Shown one piece after another: positions 28,101 through 36,563 of a DNA stretch of 64,000 nucleotides (its first letter is position 1; the number at the start of each line of letters is the position of its first letter). The position numbers and the translations under genes were made by a program. Location: contig NZ_PYFT01000001.1 of assembly GCF_003023845.1 (NCBI RefSeq), positions 4,340,001 to 4,404,000 on the forward strand, given 5' to 3'. Below the pieces are notes generated by a model, which searched no databases, was not told where the DNA came from, and saw only the letters and a list, made by a program, of their open reading frames with translations. Origin of the DNA: Adhaeribacter arboris. Lineage in GTDB: Bacteria > Bacteroidota > Bacteroidia > Cytophagales > Hymenobacteraceae.

Positions 28101-28568
28101 AATTTCTCGTTATCGGCTTTGGTAACTTTTAGTGCCGGTAACGTAATCCGGCTGAATCCGGCCTTTAAATCAAGTTACACCGATTTGGATGCTATGCCTA
28201 AAGAGTTTTTAAACCGCTGGACTTTACCCGGTGACGAAAACACAACTACTATTCCTTCTATTTTAGATCGCATTGAAGAATCGCAGTTAACGGGTTATCC
28301 CTACAACAACTACAACTATTCTACTGCCCGGGTAGCCGATGGTGATTTTGCCCGCCTGAAACAAGCTACCCTGACTTATAATTTACCGGCGGCTCGCTTG
28401 AGTGGGATAGGCTTTAATACCGTTTCGCTGAGTTTAGTAGCTAATAATATCTGGCTGATTTACGCCGATAAAAAGTTGAATGGCCAGGATCCGGAATTTT
28501 TTGGCGCCGGTGGGGTAGCCACTCCAATTCCCCGCCAGTTTACTTTATCGCTGAAAGCCGGTTTTTAG
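25173..28568 (+). CDS. SusC/RagA-family TonB-linked outer membrane transporter
   Basis: 1131 residues. After a long signal region, residues ~45-120 are a carboxypeptidase-regulatory-like domain (VSGTVKVQGTNGTENGAGVTVVE, split by the usual FSMVGYKSQEI). A TonB-box-like LNEVVVTGYQ follows, then the plug (GRVAGVSVQNV, IRVRGATSI, PLWVVDGIPL, ILKDASATALYGARAMNGVI). The rest is the 22-strand barrel ending in a terminal Phe (LKAGF), the outer-membrane insertion signal. It takes up a ligand too large for porins, powered by TonB. Pairs with the SusD-like gene downstream. Substrate unknown; no glycoside hydrolase is nearby. Confidence 0.96.
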   Translation: MHQNNYPKKVRRLKVIFLLSATLGYSSISVPTVARERILTIWEVPVSGTVKVQGTNGTENGAGVTVVERGTSNGTTTDANGSFKLTVKDNTSVLVFSMVGYKSQEILVASRTSFNITLSEDVSTLNEVVVTGYQTIDRKLFTGSAALLKADDSKREGVNDVSRMLEGRVAGVSVQNVSGTFGAAPKIRVRGATSITGENKPLWVVDGIPLEDIVNVSNEQLSTGDPSTLIGSSVAGLNPNDIESFQILKDASATALYGARAMNGVIVITTKKGKIGKPIISYTGNFTTYLKPTYNNFNIMNSADQMSVYTELERKGWLNHSDASRRQDGGVFTKMYDEINRFDPATGQFGLQNTPEARAAFLEPYARANTDWFDILFRNSFMQEHSLSVSSGTEKSQFYISTSYLQDNGWTVADEVKRFTGNVRANFNVSDKISFGLITQGSIRDQQAPGTIGRVSNAVSGQYDRDFDINPYSYALNTSRTLRAYDANGNREYFRRNFAPFNILDELENNTLDISLLDLKLQGEFSYKILPNLKYSFLGALRYARTGQEHKVRENSNMANAYRAAGDATIRQNNKFLYRDPDNPEAEPVVVLPYGGFYNTNDDNLVNYNFRNQLEWDKTFNEIHTIRLFTSQELRYTDRQNKIFNGYGYQYDKGGVPYVDYRLIKQNVEGNFNYYGMTMRYERFLAFMANGAYSFKGKYNLNGTVRYDGSNLLGQARTARWLPTWNVSGSWNVDTEGFMQAFLNKVNRLTLRATYGLTASMGNATNSSLVLENISTRRPYLSEVESAIGIQYLENSELTWEKQYETNVGMDIGLFNERVSVTIDAYKRNGFDLIGSIRTSGIGGEEYKVANYADMESKGLELTLGSNIVNEQDYGFRTQLTGAYNKGKITELKNDPDIWSLVGPNGGSLQGYPYRGLFSIDFQGLNPNNGSPIFINEDGEKSGDVYLQSDKIEHLKYEGSVDPIVTGGWFNSFRYKNFSLSALVTFSAGNVIRLNPAFKSSYTDLDAMPKEFLNRWTLPGDENTTTIPSILDRIEESQLTGYPYNNYNYSTARVADGDFARLKQATLTYNLPAARLSGIGFNTVSLSLVANNIWLIYADKKLNGQDPEFFGAGGVATPIPRQFTLSLKAGF

Positions 28569-28569
28569 T

Positions 28570-28607
28570 GAGTTAGAAAGTTAAAAGATTGGAAAGTTAA
28601 AAAGTTA
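28570..28607. repeat. AAGTTA-type low-complexity repeat array (copy 2)
   Basis: Begins directly behind the SusC stop codon and consists of AAAGTTAAAA / TTGGAAAGTTAA units in the coding-strand direction. Same family as the arrays at 22460, 38201 and 48088. Confidence 0.55.
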
Positions 28608-28701
28608 ATCAATAATCATAGAAAACTTCCTCCTAAGTTTAAGGAGAATGAAGGGTAGTTGGTTTTAATGCTGCTAACTACTTCTGATTAAAATTTAAAC
28701 C

Positions 28702-30162
28702 ATGAAGAATAAAATAAAATACATTTTACTAGGTAGCATCTGGCTGATTTCCGGGTGTCAGGATGATTATCTGGAACAGGCCGTGGACCAGCGTACCCAG
28801 TTAAATACCGTTGAAAAAGTTAGTGAGTTATTGGTTACTGCCTACCCCCAAGCCGATTATGCTACTTTTACCGAAGCAATGTCCGATCTGGCGGAAGATA
28901 AAGGTCCCAATTCGGTTGTCATTGAAGATGTTAATCGCGACCCGTATTTCTTCCGCGATGTAGAGAGTAAAGCGCAGGGCTCGGCGGACAATTACTGGAA
29001 TGCCAGTTATGCTGCTATTGCCGCCGCTAATCACGCCCTGGAAGTTATTACCAATGCTCCTAACCCCAATGATTACAGCGCCCAAAAAGGCGAAGCTTTG
29101 GTAGCCCGGGCCTACGCTCATTTTATGCTGGTAACCCTCTACTCCAAAGTGTATGATCCGGCCACTGCTGCCACCGATCCGGGCATTCCCTACGTAACTA
29201 CTCCGGAAAAAGTAGTATTAGGTAAATACGAGCGTAAAACCGTAGCGTACGTGTACGAGCAGATTGAAAAAGATTTAACCGAGGGAATACCTTTAATTGT
29301 AAATACGACTTATCGGGTTCCTAAATACCACTTTAATACCGCTGCCGCGCACGCGTTTGCCGCCCGTTTTTACTTATTTAAGCAAGATTATCAAAAAGTA
29401 GTGGAGCATGCCAACCAGGTATTTCCAGGCGGAAATTTTGGTGCCAATTTACGACCCTGGGTAAATGTTTACAGCACTTTAACCGCGAACGAAGGTTTGG
29501 CAATTTACACGCAAGCCACCGAAAATGCGAACTTGCTTTTAGTAGAAACTCCTTCCAACTGGGCTCGTAATAACGCCCGCTATCGTTATGGATTATCTAC
29601 GAACCTGGTTAACCAGCTTTTCCGGCAAGCGAATGTAACCGGCGACACTTGGGTTTATCCGTTATACACGCAGGGTGCCGACAATTGGCTAGTTCTTAAA
29701 TTCCGGGAGCATTTTGTTCGCACGGATTTAAACGCTACTACCGGAGTTCCTTATACCATTTTTCCGCTGTTTACCGCCGAAGAAGTGTTATTTAACCGGG
29801 CCGAAGCCAATCTGGCTCTGGGGAACATTGAAGCAACCCGTACGGACTTAAATTTGTACGCCAGCGCCCGAATTGCAGATTATAACCGCGCTACGCATAA
29901 TATCAGCAATGCCAAAATCGCAAACTACTATGGCACCGGTTCTAACGTAAGATTAGGCATGCTTTTTACCATCTTAGATTTTAAAGCCGCCGAGTTTGTG
30001 CAGGAAGGAATGCGGTGGTTTGATTTATTACGGCATAAAATTCCGGTAACCCATTATACCGTAGATGGTCAGGTAATTCAACTAGGCGCGGATGACCCGC
30101 ATCGTTTACTCCAATTACCCCAAGAAGTAACGCTGGCGGGCGTAGAGCGCAATCCCCGATAA
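28702..30162 (+). CDS. SusD/RagB-family nutrient-binding lipoprotein
   Basis: 486 residues. Lipoprotein signal with lipobox ISGC near residue 19. The body has SusD-family alpha-helical TPR-like blocks: GEALVARAYAHFMLVTLYSK, AAAHAFAARFYLFKQDY, EEVLFNRAEANLALGN and the C-terminal GMRWFDLLRHKIPV. It caps the SusC barrel at the cell surface and captures the substrate. Immediate neighbours (SusC upstream, metallohydrolase and DUF4302 downstream) define the uptake locus. Confidence 0.95.
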   Translation: MKNKIKYILLGSIWLISGCQDDYLEQAVDQRTQLNTVEKVSELLVTAYPQADYATFTEAMSDLAEDKGPNSVVIEDVNRDPYFFRDVESKAQGSADNYWNASYAAIAAANHALEVITNAPNPNDYSAQKGEALVARAYAHFMLVTLYSKVYDPATAATDPGIPYVTTPEKVVLGKYERKTVAYVYEQIEKDLTEGIPLIVNTTYRVPKYHFNTAAAHAFAARFYLFKQDYQKVVEHANQVFPGGNFGANLRPWVNVYSTLTANEGLAIYTQATENANLLLVETPSNWARNNARYRYGLSTNLVNQLFRQANVTGDTWVYPLYTQGADNWLVLKFREHFVRTDLNATTGVPYTIFPLFTAEEVLFNRAEANLALGNIEATRTDLNLYASARIADYNRATHNISNAKIANYYGTGSNVRLGMLFTILDFKAAEFVQEGMRWFDLLRHKIPVTHYTVDGQVIQLGADDPHRLLQLPQEVTLAGVERNPR

Positions 30163-30186
30163 AGAAAGAATACCGATTATTATACC

Positions 30187-31071
30187 ATGAAAACAAATTA
30201 CGTTAAATTATTCCTGTTATTTTTTGCGATTAGCTTCTTACCGGCCTGCTCCGAAGAAGATGAACCGGATGCTGTACTAACAGGATTAGGTGGCGAAACC
30301 TGGACCAAAGGACCATTGGATAATTGGCTCCTCGAAAATTTTGTAACTCCTTACAACATTGAAGTAAAATACCGCTTCGACCGATACGAACTTGCCTTAA
30401 ATAAAGCACTAACGCCACCGCAGGAAGATAAAATTATTCCAACGATGGAAACGATTAAAAAAACTTGGATCATGCCTTACGAGCAAGTAGCGGGCCCTAA
30501 CTTTATAAAACGACTATCTCCTAAACAATTTGTACTAGTAGGTAGCCCCGAGTATAATACCAATGGTACGATAACCTTGGGTACCGCTGAAGGCGGCCGG
30601 AAGATCGTATTGTACCTGATTAATTATTTCGATAAAGCGAATAAACCGGTAGTAAAAGAAATGCTGCACACTATTCACCACGAATTTGGTCATATTCTGC
30701 ACCAGAACATTTTGTACCCGGAAGAATTTAAACGTATCACTACCAGTTACACGGCCAGCTGGAATGATTTTAGTTTAGCGGATGCCCGTTCCCGGGGGTA
30801 TATTACTGAGTACGCCCGCAGCAACCCCGACGATGATTTTGTAGAAACTTTATCTTTGATGCTGATAGAAGGCCGAACTAATTTTAATACCATTGTTAAC
30901 AGTATTGTAGTAACTGATCCTAACGATCCTACCAAATCCATCCCGAATGCTGCGGCTCAGGCCGCTTTACGCCAAAAAGAACAAGTAATTGTTCGTTATT
31001 TTAAAGAAGCCTGGAATATTGACTTTTACACTTTACAAGCCAGTGCCGAAACGGCTATTAACTCTTTGTAA
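30187..31071 (+). CDS. Substrate import-associated zinc metallohydrolase lipoprotein
   Basis: 294 residues. Lipobox LPAC near residue 20. The zinc site is HEFGH (His165, Glu166, His169), with His172 close by (HHEFGHILH). This matches the Bacteroidota lipoprotein family of HExxH proteins encoded next to SusC/SusD pairs. It may trim a peptide-like substrate before import, which is inference. It starts 24 bases after susD and is probably in the same operon. Confidence 0.88.
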   Translation: MKTNYVKLFLLFFAISFLPACSEEDEPDAVLTGLGGETWTKGPLDNWLLENFVTPYNIEVKYRFDRYELALNKALTPPQEDKIIPTMETIKKTWIMPYEQVAGPNFIKRLSPKQFVLVGSPEYNTNGTITLGTAEGGRKIVLYLINYFDKANKPVVKEMLHTIHHEFGHILHQNILYPEEFKRITTSYTASWNDFSLADARSRGYITEYARSNPDDDFVETLSLMLIEGRTNFNTIVNSIVVTDPNDPTKSIPNAAAQAALRQKEQVIVRYFKEAWNIDFYTLQASAETAINSL

Positions 31072-31120
31072 TCATTCAGCTATAATGCCTCGTGCTATCC
31101 GCTGCTACCGTAACATCTAC

Positions 31121-32455
31121 ATGAAAAAAATATACTTCCTGAGCCTGGTATTATTTACGCTGCTCTCGGCCTGCCAGAAAGACGAAAATGACCCAGCTCC
31201 CGGCCAACGCCCGGACGAACGCCTGGCGAAAGCCCTCGCCGATTATAAAGCCCAATTAACCGGAGCGCCCTATGGCTGGAAAGCCATGTTAACCACGGGC
31301 GAAGACCGGAAATACAGCTTTTTTCTAAAATTTAACGAGAACGACCGGGTAAGCATGTCCGCGGACGTTAGTTCCAGTTCAGCGGGTGTACCAACCGAAA
31401 GCACCTACCGCTTAAAAGGGATGCAGCAACCCGCTTTAATTTTCGATACCTACTCGCCGTTGCATCTTCTGGCCGACCCCGATCCGGAAGTACTATTTAA
31501 TTTAAATGGGCAAGAAGGCACCGAAGGGCAAGGCATGTTTTCGGATTTTGAATTTACGATTGACTCCGTAAATACTTCTGCTATTCGGTTAACCGGTAAT
31601 TTGCAACAAAGCCAAATGATACTGGTGCAAGCTACGCAGGAGGAATTTAACGCTTATAACGCGGGTAAACTTAAAACCATTCTCGACGAAACTTCTGCTT
31701 ACTCTAAAGCCAATCCTTTTCTCTTCCTGCCTGCACCTAACGGCAACAAATTGCAAGTGGATATTAATGCCACCAACCGAACATTTTCGCTGGTGTCTCT
31801 GGAGAATGGCAACGTGCAAATAATTTCTACTACGTTTACCTATACCCTCCGCGGATTATTGTTTGATCCACCGCTGGTACTAAACGGCACGACCATTTCC
31901 GAACTTTTATGGGACAGCGCCCAGCAAGTATATTACGCCGAAATTAATGGTAACCGGGTAGTAGTGCAGTCTTCGCCCACGGCTATTATTCCGTTGCATA
32001 ATTTTGTAGGCGTTACTTTTAATACAGTAGCCGTGCCACCGCAAGCGCTTCCGGGCTGGTCGCCGGATTTCACGAGCAAGCAACAACAAATAGCTACCGC
32101 TTTACTAAACAGCAATTATAATTTACGATTAGATTATATGTTGTTTTTATTTAATCCGCAGAGCCGGTCTATGCAATTGTACGCAGCGGTGTACCAAGGC
32201 AATAACTTGTTCTATGCTATTTTCCCATATACGTACACTAAAACTGCCGATGGAGTCTATAAATTCAGTGCGCAAACGCCTAATGGGAACGGTCAGTTGG
32301 TTGTTCAAGAGATGAGTCCGATTTTAACCCATTTAAACAACGATCGTTTTGTTTTGGATTATTTCCAAGATCCCAATGAAGGTACTTTAGGCCAAATGAA
32401 GAGCATAGAAAATCCGGATTTTTATTTTACCGGAACTTTAGAAACGTTACAGTAG
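31121..32455 (+). CDS. DUF4302 family lipoprotein
   Basis: 444 residues from ATG 31121, chosen because a lipoprotein signal with lipobox LSAC follows directly; an earlier in-frame start would overlap the upstream gene. RLAKALADYKAQLTGAPYGWKAML and the following YSFFLKFNENDRVSMSAD fit DUF4302, a family repeatedly found with SusC/SusD and HExxH lipoproteins. Probably a surface accessory of the same importer. Function not established. A strong hairpin overlaps its stop codon. Confidence 0.85.
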   Translation: MKKIYFLSLVLFTLLSACQKDENDPAPGQRPDERLAKALADYKAQLTGAPYGWKAMLTTGEDRKYSFFLKFNENDRVSMSADVSSSSAGVPTESTYRLKGMQQPALIFDTYSPLHLLADPDPEVLFNLNGQEGTEGQGMFSDFEFTIDSVNTSAIRLTGNLQQSQMILVQATQEEFNAYNAGKLKTILDETSAYSKANPFLFLPAPNGNKLQVDINATNRTFSLVSLENGNVQIISTTFTYTLRGLLFDPPLVLNGTTISELLWDSAQQVYYAEINGNRVVVQSSPTAIIPLHNFVGVTFNTVAVPPQALPGWSPDFTSKQQQIATALLNSNYNLRLDYMLFLFNPQSRSMQLYAAVYQGNNLFYAIFPYTYTKTADGVYKFSAQTPNGNGQLVVQEMSPILTHLNNDRFVLDYFQDPNEGTLGQMKSIENPDFYFTGTLETLQ

Positions 32456-32500
32456 AAATAAAGAGGCCTTATAGTTAATTATAAGGCCTCTTTATTTCTA
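32453..32500 (+). terminator. Strong 21-bp terminator at the end of the SusCD operon
   Basis: A perfect inverted repeat (32453-32473 with 32480-32500, 6-nt loop) starts in the TAG stop of the DUF4302 gene. It is symmetrical with A/T flanks and could act in both directions. Confidence 0.85.
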
Positions 32501-32627
32501 CTGCTGCTATAATCAGAGTGTTAACTAAAACCAGATAAGATCGTAAGCATAGTTGATTTAAAATTATAAACTGCCTAATTGCTACTAAAAACACCTGGTG
32601 TTAAGAATACCCTCTCATTTAAATTTA

Positions 32628-32635
32628 TACTTTTG
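32628..32635 (+). promoter_or_regulatory. -7 promoter box of superoxide dismutase
   Basis: TACTTTTG is an exact TAnnTTTG match, 50 bases before the ATG at 32686. No clear -33 element. Confidence 0.45.
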
Positions 32636-32685
32636 CCTGTGGCAAAACGTTTTTCTACTAGTCATCTTAAAAAATTAAACCTGTT

Positions 32686-33387
32686 ATGGATAAAAGAACT
32701 TTTCTTAAATCGGCTGCTATGCTTGGGTTAGCCGGGCTGGTGAAACCATTGAATATACTGGCTAAACCCGTGGCCGATACCTTCACCTTACCTAAATTGC
32801 CTTACGAGTTTGGGGCGCTGGAACCACACATCGATAAGCAAACCATGGAAATACATTATACCAAGCACCACCAAGCTTATGTAACCAACTTAAACAAAGC
32901 CGTAACTGGTACGGCACTTGCCTCCCTGAAACTGGAAGATATGCTGAAAGATATTAGCAAGCATCCGGTAGCCGTGCGGAATAATGGAGGAGGTCATTGG
33001 AACCATACTTTTTTCTGGAATATTTTATCCGCCCAAGGAGGCAAACCTACCGGTAAATTAGCCGCTGCTATTACTAGTGAATTAGGAGGCTTAGATAAAT
33101 TTAAAACCGATTTTGCCCAAGCGGCCACTACCCGGTTTGGTTCTGGCTGGGCCTGGTTAATTGTTGATCCGGCGGGTAAACTGGCAATTACTTCTACTCC
33201 CAATCAGGATAATCCTTTAATGGATGTAGCCGAGAAAAAAGGCACTCCTATTATTGGCTTGGATGTGTGGGAACACGCTTACTACTTAAAATATCAAAAC
33301 CGGCGGCCGGAATATATTGCTGCCTTCTGGAATGTATTAAATTGGGCAGGAGCCGAAAAAAATTACCTAGCCGCTTTGCAGAAATAA
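32686..33387 (+). CDS. Exported Mn/Fe superoxide dismutase
   Basis: 233 residues. An N-terminal extension ([16 protein letters not shown]) resembles a Tat-type signal but with Lys-Arg instead of Arg-Arg. The enzyme begins at [15 protein letters not shown]. Metal ligands are the His in MEIHYTKHH, the His in NHTFFW, and Asp and His in [18 protein letters not shown] and NQDNPLM carry the Gly and Gln pattern typical of Mn or cambialistic enzymes rather than strict Fe-SOD. It converts superoxide to peroxide and oxygen, here probably in the periplasm. Confidence 0.94.
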   Translation: MDKRTFLKSAAMLGLAGLVKPLNILAKPVADTFTLPKLPYEFGALEPHIDKQTMEIHYTKHHQAYVTNLNKAVTGTALASLKLEDMLKDISKHPVAVRNNGGGHWNHTFFWNILSAQGGKPTGKLAAAITSELGGLDKFKTDFAQAATTRFGSGWAWLIVDPAGKLAITSTPNQDNPLMDVAEKKGTPIIGLDVWEHAYYLKYQNRRPEYIAAFWNVLNWAGAEKNYLAALQK

Positions 33388-33402
33388 TTAATTTAACAAC
33401 GT

Positions 33403-33454
33403 AAAACAGCTTCTGGTAAAGACGGTATTTACCTCTTCACCAGAAGCTGTTTTT
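33403..33454 (+). terminator. Terminator after superoxide dismutase
   Basis: AAAACAGCTTCTGGT (33403-33417) and its exact complement (33439-33453) form a 15-bp stem with a 21-nt loop and a short T tail. Confidence 0.85.
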
Positions 33455-33569
33455 ATTAAAGTAAAAAGCGATTAGTTCTTTCATCCGAGTGAAAGTATTT
33501 CTTGTACGGTTACCTACTTTAGCCAGAATAATATTGCCAAACCATTCTACGGTTCATCGTTTAAATGCT

Positions 33570-33577
33570 TAATTTTG
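33570..33577 (+). promoter_or_regulatory. -7 promoter box of the 2OG-Fe(II) dioxygenase gene
   Basis: TAATTTTG is an exact TAnnTTTG match, 76 bases before the start codon. The -33 element is not evident. Confidence 0.4.
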
Positions 33578-33653
33578 CCGGAAACAGTTCGACTTTATTT
33601 AACGTCCTAAACCAAGCCGAACGAACAGTTATAACTTAACCCAGTTATTTAAA

Positions 33654-34637
33654 ATGGAAACCATAACCGAGCAATTAGTTGATAAAATTCCTTCCTTGGA
33701 TTTAGCCGATTTTACTTCCGGCGATGCCGAACGCAAGCAACGGTTTGTGCAAGACCTGGGACAAGCTTTCCAGAGTATTGGCTTTGTGGCAATCCGCAAC
33801 CACGGCTTAAGCGACGAATTATCCGGCCAGTTATATAGTGCGGTAAAAAAGTTCTTCCGCCTACCCGACGAAATAAAGCAAAAATACGAAAATTCAACCT
33901 TAGCGGGCCAGCGTGGCTACGTAGGCAAAGGAAAAGAACACGCAAAAGGACGGAATACCGGCGATTTAAAAGAATTTTACCACGTAGGTCAGGATTTACC
34001 CGCCGCCGAACTACAAGCCGAAAATTACCCAGCTAATATCTGGCCCAACGAAGTACCCGAATTTAAAGAAATGACCTTAATGGCCTACCGGGCTTTAGAA
34101 CAAGCGGGTACGCAAATGTTGCGGGCCATTGCTCTTTATCTAGGTCTCAGCGAAGATTATTTTGATGCAAAAGTACACCATGGCAACAGTATTTTGAGGG
34201 CCATTCATTATTTCCCGATTGAAGATCCGGATAGTGTACCAGCAGACGCGGTACGGGCCGCTGAACACGGCGACATTAATTTAATTACCTTATTGATGGG
34301 CGCCAGCGCCGATGGTTTGCAGGTACTGCGCCGCGACGGCAAATGGATTCCGATTACTGCTTTGCCCGAGCAAATTGTGGTGAACGTAGGCGATATGTTA
34401 TCTCGGCACACCAACAATAAATTAAAATCGACCATTCATAGAGTAGTAAATCCGCCGCGCGAGTTGATGCACACCTCCCGGTATTCTATTCCCTTTTTTA
34501 TGCACCCCCGCACCGAAATGGATCTTACCTGCCTGAGTGGTTGCATTGATGCCGAAAACCCGAAAGCTTATCCCGATACTACTGCCGGAGAATTTTTAAC
34601 GGAGCGCTTGATTGAGTTGGGCTTACTGAAAAAGTAG
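33654..34637 (+). CDS. 2-oxoglutarate/Fe(II)-dependent dioxygenase, isopenicillin N synthase-like
   Basis: 327 residues. The N-terminal DIOX_N part (IPSLDLADFTSG, GFVAIRNHGL) is followed by the jelly-roll core. Iron ligands are His and Asp in AAEHGDINLITLL and the distal His in STIHRVV; the following NPPRELMHTSRYSIPFF carries the RxS residues that bind 2-oxoglutarate. IPNS-like enzymes hydroxylate or cyclise small molecules. Substrate unknown; there is no biosynthetic cluster nearby. Confidence 0.92.
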   Translation: METITEQLVDKIPSLDLADFTSGDAERKQRFVQDLGQAFQSIGFVAIRNHGLSDELSGQLYSAVKKFFRLPDEIKQKYENSTLAGQRGYVGKGKEHAKGRNTGDLKEFYHVGQDLPAAELQAENYPANIWPNEVPEFKEMTLMAYRALEQAGTQMLRAIALYLGLSEDYFDAKVHHGNSILRAIHYFPIEDPDSVPADAVRAAEHGDINLITLLMGASADGLQVLRRDGKWIPITALPEQIVVNVGDMLSRHTNNKLKSTIHRVVNPPRELMHTSRYSIPFFMHPRTEMDLTCLSGCIDAENPKAYPDTTAGEFLTERLIELGLLKK

Positions 34638-34863
34638 TCGATAGACCATGGTCCATGGTCGATAGTCCACAGATACTAAGTAGTTATTGGTTATTAGTTG
34701 TTCAACTAATAAATTTTGATATGTAGCAAATCAGTATAAATCGTAGTCTAAATTGATTTTACCGAAGTACTTAAATAAAAAAGTAGAAGAATACATTACT
34801 TCTGTTAGCTGTAGGCTAAATTACTTTATGCGCACTATCGACCATGGTCTATCGACTATGGAC
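34637..34863. repeat. CCATGG-centred inverted repeats upstream of chrA
   Basis: GTCGATAGACCATGGTC (34637-34653) recurs as its exact reverse complement at 34840-34856. A second unit, CCATGGTCGATAGT (34653-34666), is complemented at 34834-34847. Further GGACCAT and CCATGGTCC units continue into the first codons of chrA. There is no ORF between the arms. The element looks like a dispersed intergenic repeat family. Confidence 0.65.
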
Positions 34864-34886
34864 TAATAATTATAAATCTGTAGCCT

Positions 34887-36125
34887 ATGGACCATGAACT
34901 ATTAACGGACCATAAACCGGTGGACTCTAAGCCATGGTCCAAAGGGCAGAAATTCTTAAATGTCCGGAATTACATTTTCCTGAAAGATGTACTTTGGTTA
35001 GCTATAACGGCTTTTGGCGGGCCGCAGGCGCATATTTCCATGATGTTTAAGGTGCTGGTAGAAAAGCGTCGGTATCTTACCGAAAGCGAACTAATTGAGC
35101 TAAATGCGCTGTGCCAGATTTTGCCCGGGCCTACCTCTACGCAAACCATTACGGCCATTGGATTCCGGTTAGGCGGGCCCAATTTAGCTTATCTTACTTT
35201 ACTCATCTGGATTGCGCCTGCTACAATCATTATGACTTTGGCCGGATTAGCCATGTCGTACCTGCAGGCCAACGATATTTCGCTTAGGTTTACGCGTTTT
35301 ATTCAGCCTATGGCGGTTGGCTTCGTGTCATTTGCGGCTTACCGTATTAGCTCGAAAGTAGTTAATACCAAAACGGGCATTGGCATGATGGTGATTTCAG
35401 CTAACATTTCTTACTTTTTTAACATACCTTGGGTATATCCCATTCTGCTGGTTTTAGGAGGTGCGGTTACGGCCTTGCGCTACAAAGCGCAGCCCATTGA
35501 ACCGGACAAAAACATAAAAATTAACTGGAGCAATTTTATTTTATACACCGCCGTGTTTATTGTCGCGGCGGTACTGGGCGGAACTACCCAATTACGCGGG
35601 TTTAAACTTTTTGAAAATTTTTATCGCAATGGCAGTTTAATTTTTGGTGGGGGACAGGTACTCATTCCGCTTATGTATTCGCAGTTTGTAGAGTTTAAGC
35701 AGTATTTAACTTCCGAAGAATTTCTATCAGGCTTTGCTATAGTGCAGGCTTTACCAGGGCCAGTCTTTGCCTTTTGCTCTTACCTGGGAGCCTTAGCCAT
35801 GCGGGATTACGGTATTGGCGGAGAACTGTTGGGCGCCTTTATCGGGACGGTTGGCATCTTTCTGCCGGGCACTTTTTTGATATTTTTTGTTATCCGGTTT
35901 TGGGGCGAATTGAGAAAATACCGCGTTATTAAAGCCTCTTTAGAAGGAATTAACGCGGTAAGTTCCGGCATGGTAGCCGCCGCCGCTATTCTACTCTATC
36001 ACCCCATTGAATCGAACCTGGCGAATGTGGCCATTGTGGTAACCACTTTTTGTATTTTGCTCTGGACCAAGGTTCCGCCCCCCTATATTATCTTAATTGG
36101 CTTATTAACCGGACTTATTTTTTAA
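34887..36125 (+). CDS. chrA: Chromate transporter ChrA, two-domain form
   Basis: 412 residues, two homologous halves with about ten to twelve helices. First half: AFGGPQAHISMM and QILPGPTSTQTITAIGFRLGG. Second half: FGGGQVLIPLMYSQFV and ALPGPVFAFCSYLGALA. These are the paired FGG and PGP motifs of the CHR family, which expels chromate. The first ~20 residues (HELLTDHKPVDSKPW) are encoded in repeat-like DNA, so the N-terminus may be of recent origin. Single gene, convergent with yjbQ. Confidence 0.93.
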   Translation: MDHELLTDHKPVDSKPWSKGQKFLNVRNYIFLKDVLWLAITAFGGPQAHISMMFKVLVEKRRYLTESELIELNALCQILPGPTSTQTITAIGFRLGGPNLAYLTLLIWIAPATIIMTLAGLAMSYLQANDISLRFTRFIQPMAVGFVSFAAYRISSKVVNTKTGIGMMVISANISYFFNIPWVYPILLVLGGAVTALRYKAQPIEPDKNIKINWSNFILYTAVFIVAAVLGGTTQLRGFKLFENFYRNGSLIFGGGQVLIPLMYSQFVEFKQYLTSEEFLSGFAIVQALPGPVFAFCSYLGALAMRDYGIGGELLGAFIGTVGIFLPGTFLIFFVIRFWGELRKYRVIKASLEGINAVSSGMVAAAAILLYHPIESNLANVAIVVTTFCILLWTKVPPPYIILIGLLTGLIF

Positions 36126-36140
36126 ACAAGTAAAAATTTT

Positions 36141-36563
36141 TTATTCTCCCTGAAGCGTAATTACCAGCCAGCGCCGAGTGGCATGATTGCGGTGCTCGCC
36201 CAGGTAAATGCCTTGCCAGGTACCTAAATTAAGAGTACCGTTGGTAATAGGTATGGTTACCGAGTTTCCGAGTAGAGAAGCTTTAATGTGCGCCGGCATA
36301 TCATCCGGTCCCTCGAGCGTGTGCCGGTAATAAGGAGCATTTTCGGGTACCATTTTATTAAAATGGCTTTCAAAATCTTGTCTTACCGTAAAATCAGCGT
36401 TCTCGTTAATCGTTAAACTAGCCGAAGTATGCTGAATAAAAATATGGGCCAGGCCGATTTTTATTTGTTCGAGTTCCGGTAATTCAGCTAGCAGCAAATC
36501 GGTAATTAAGTGATAGCCGCGTTTAAGCGCGGGTAAGCGAATACTTTTCTGGTACCATTTCAT
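36141..36563 (-). CDS. YjbQ/UPF0047 family protein (secondary thiamine-phosphate synthase-like)
   Basis: 140 residues, full length. Conserved blocks: HIFIQHTSASLTINENAD, YYRHTLEGPDDMPAHIK, LGTWQGIYLGEHR. The family has weak thiamine-phosphate synthase activity in some members; the physiological role is unclear. Its start overlaps the stop of the beta-helix lipoprotein gene by 4 bases, so the two are translationally coupled. Confidence 0.92.
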   Translation of the reverse strand: MKWYQKSIRLPALKRGYHLITDLLLAELPELEQIKIGLAHIFIQHTSASLTINENADFTVRQDFESHFNKMVPENAPYYRHTLEGPDDMPAHIKASLLGNSVTIPITNGTLNLGTWQGIYLGEHRNHATRRWLVITLQGE

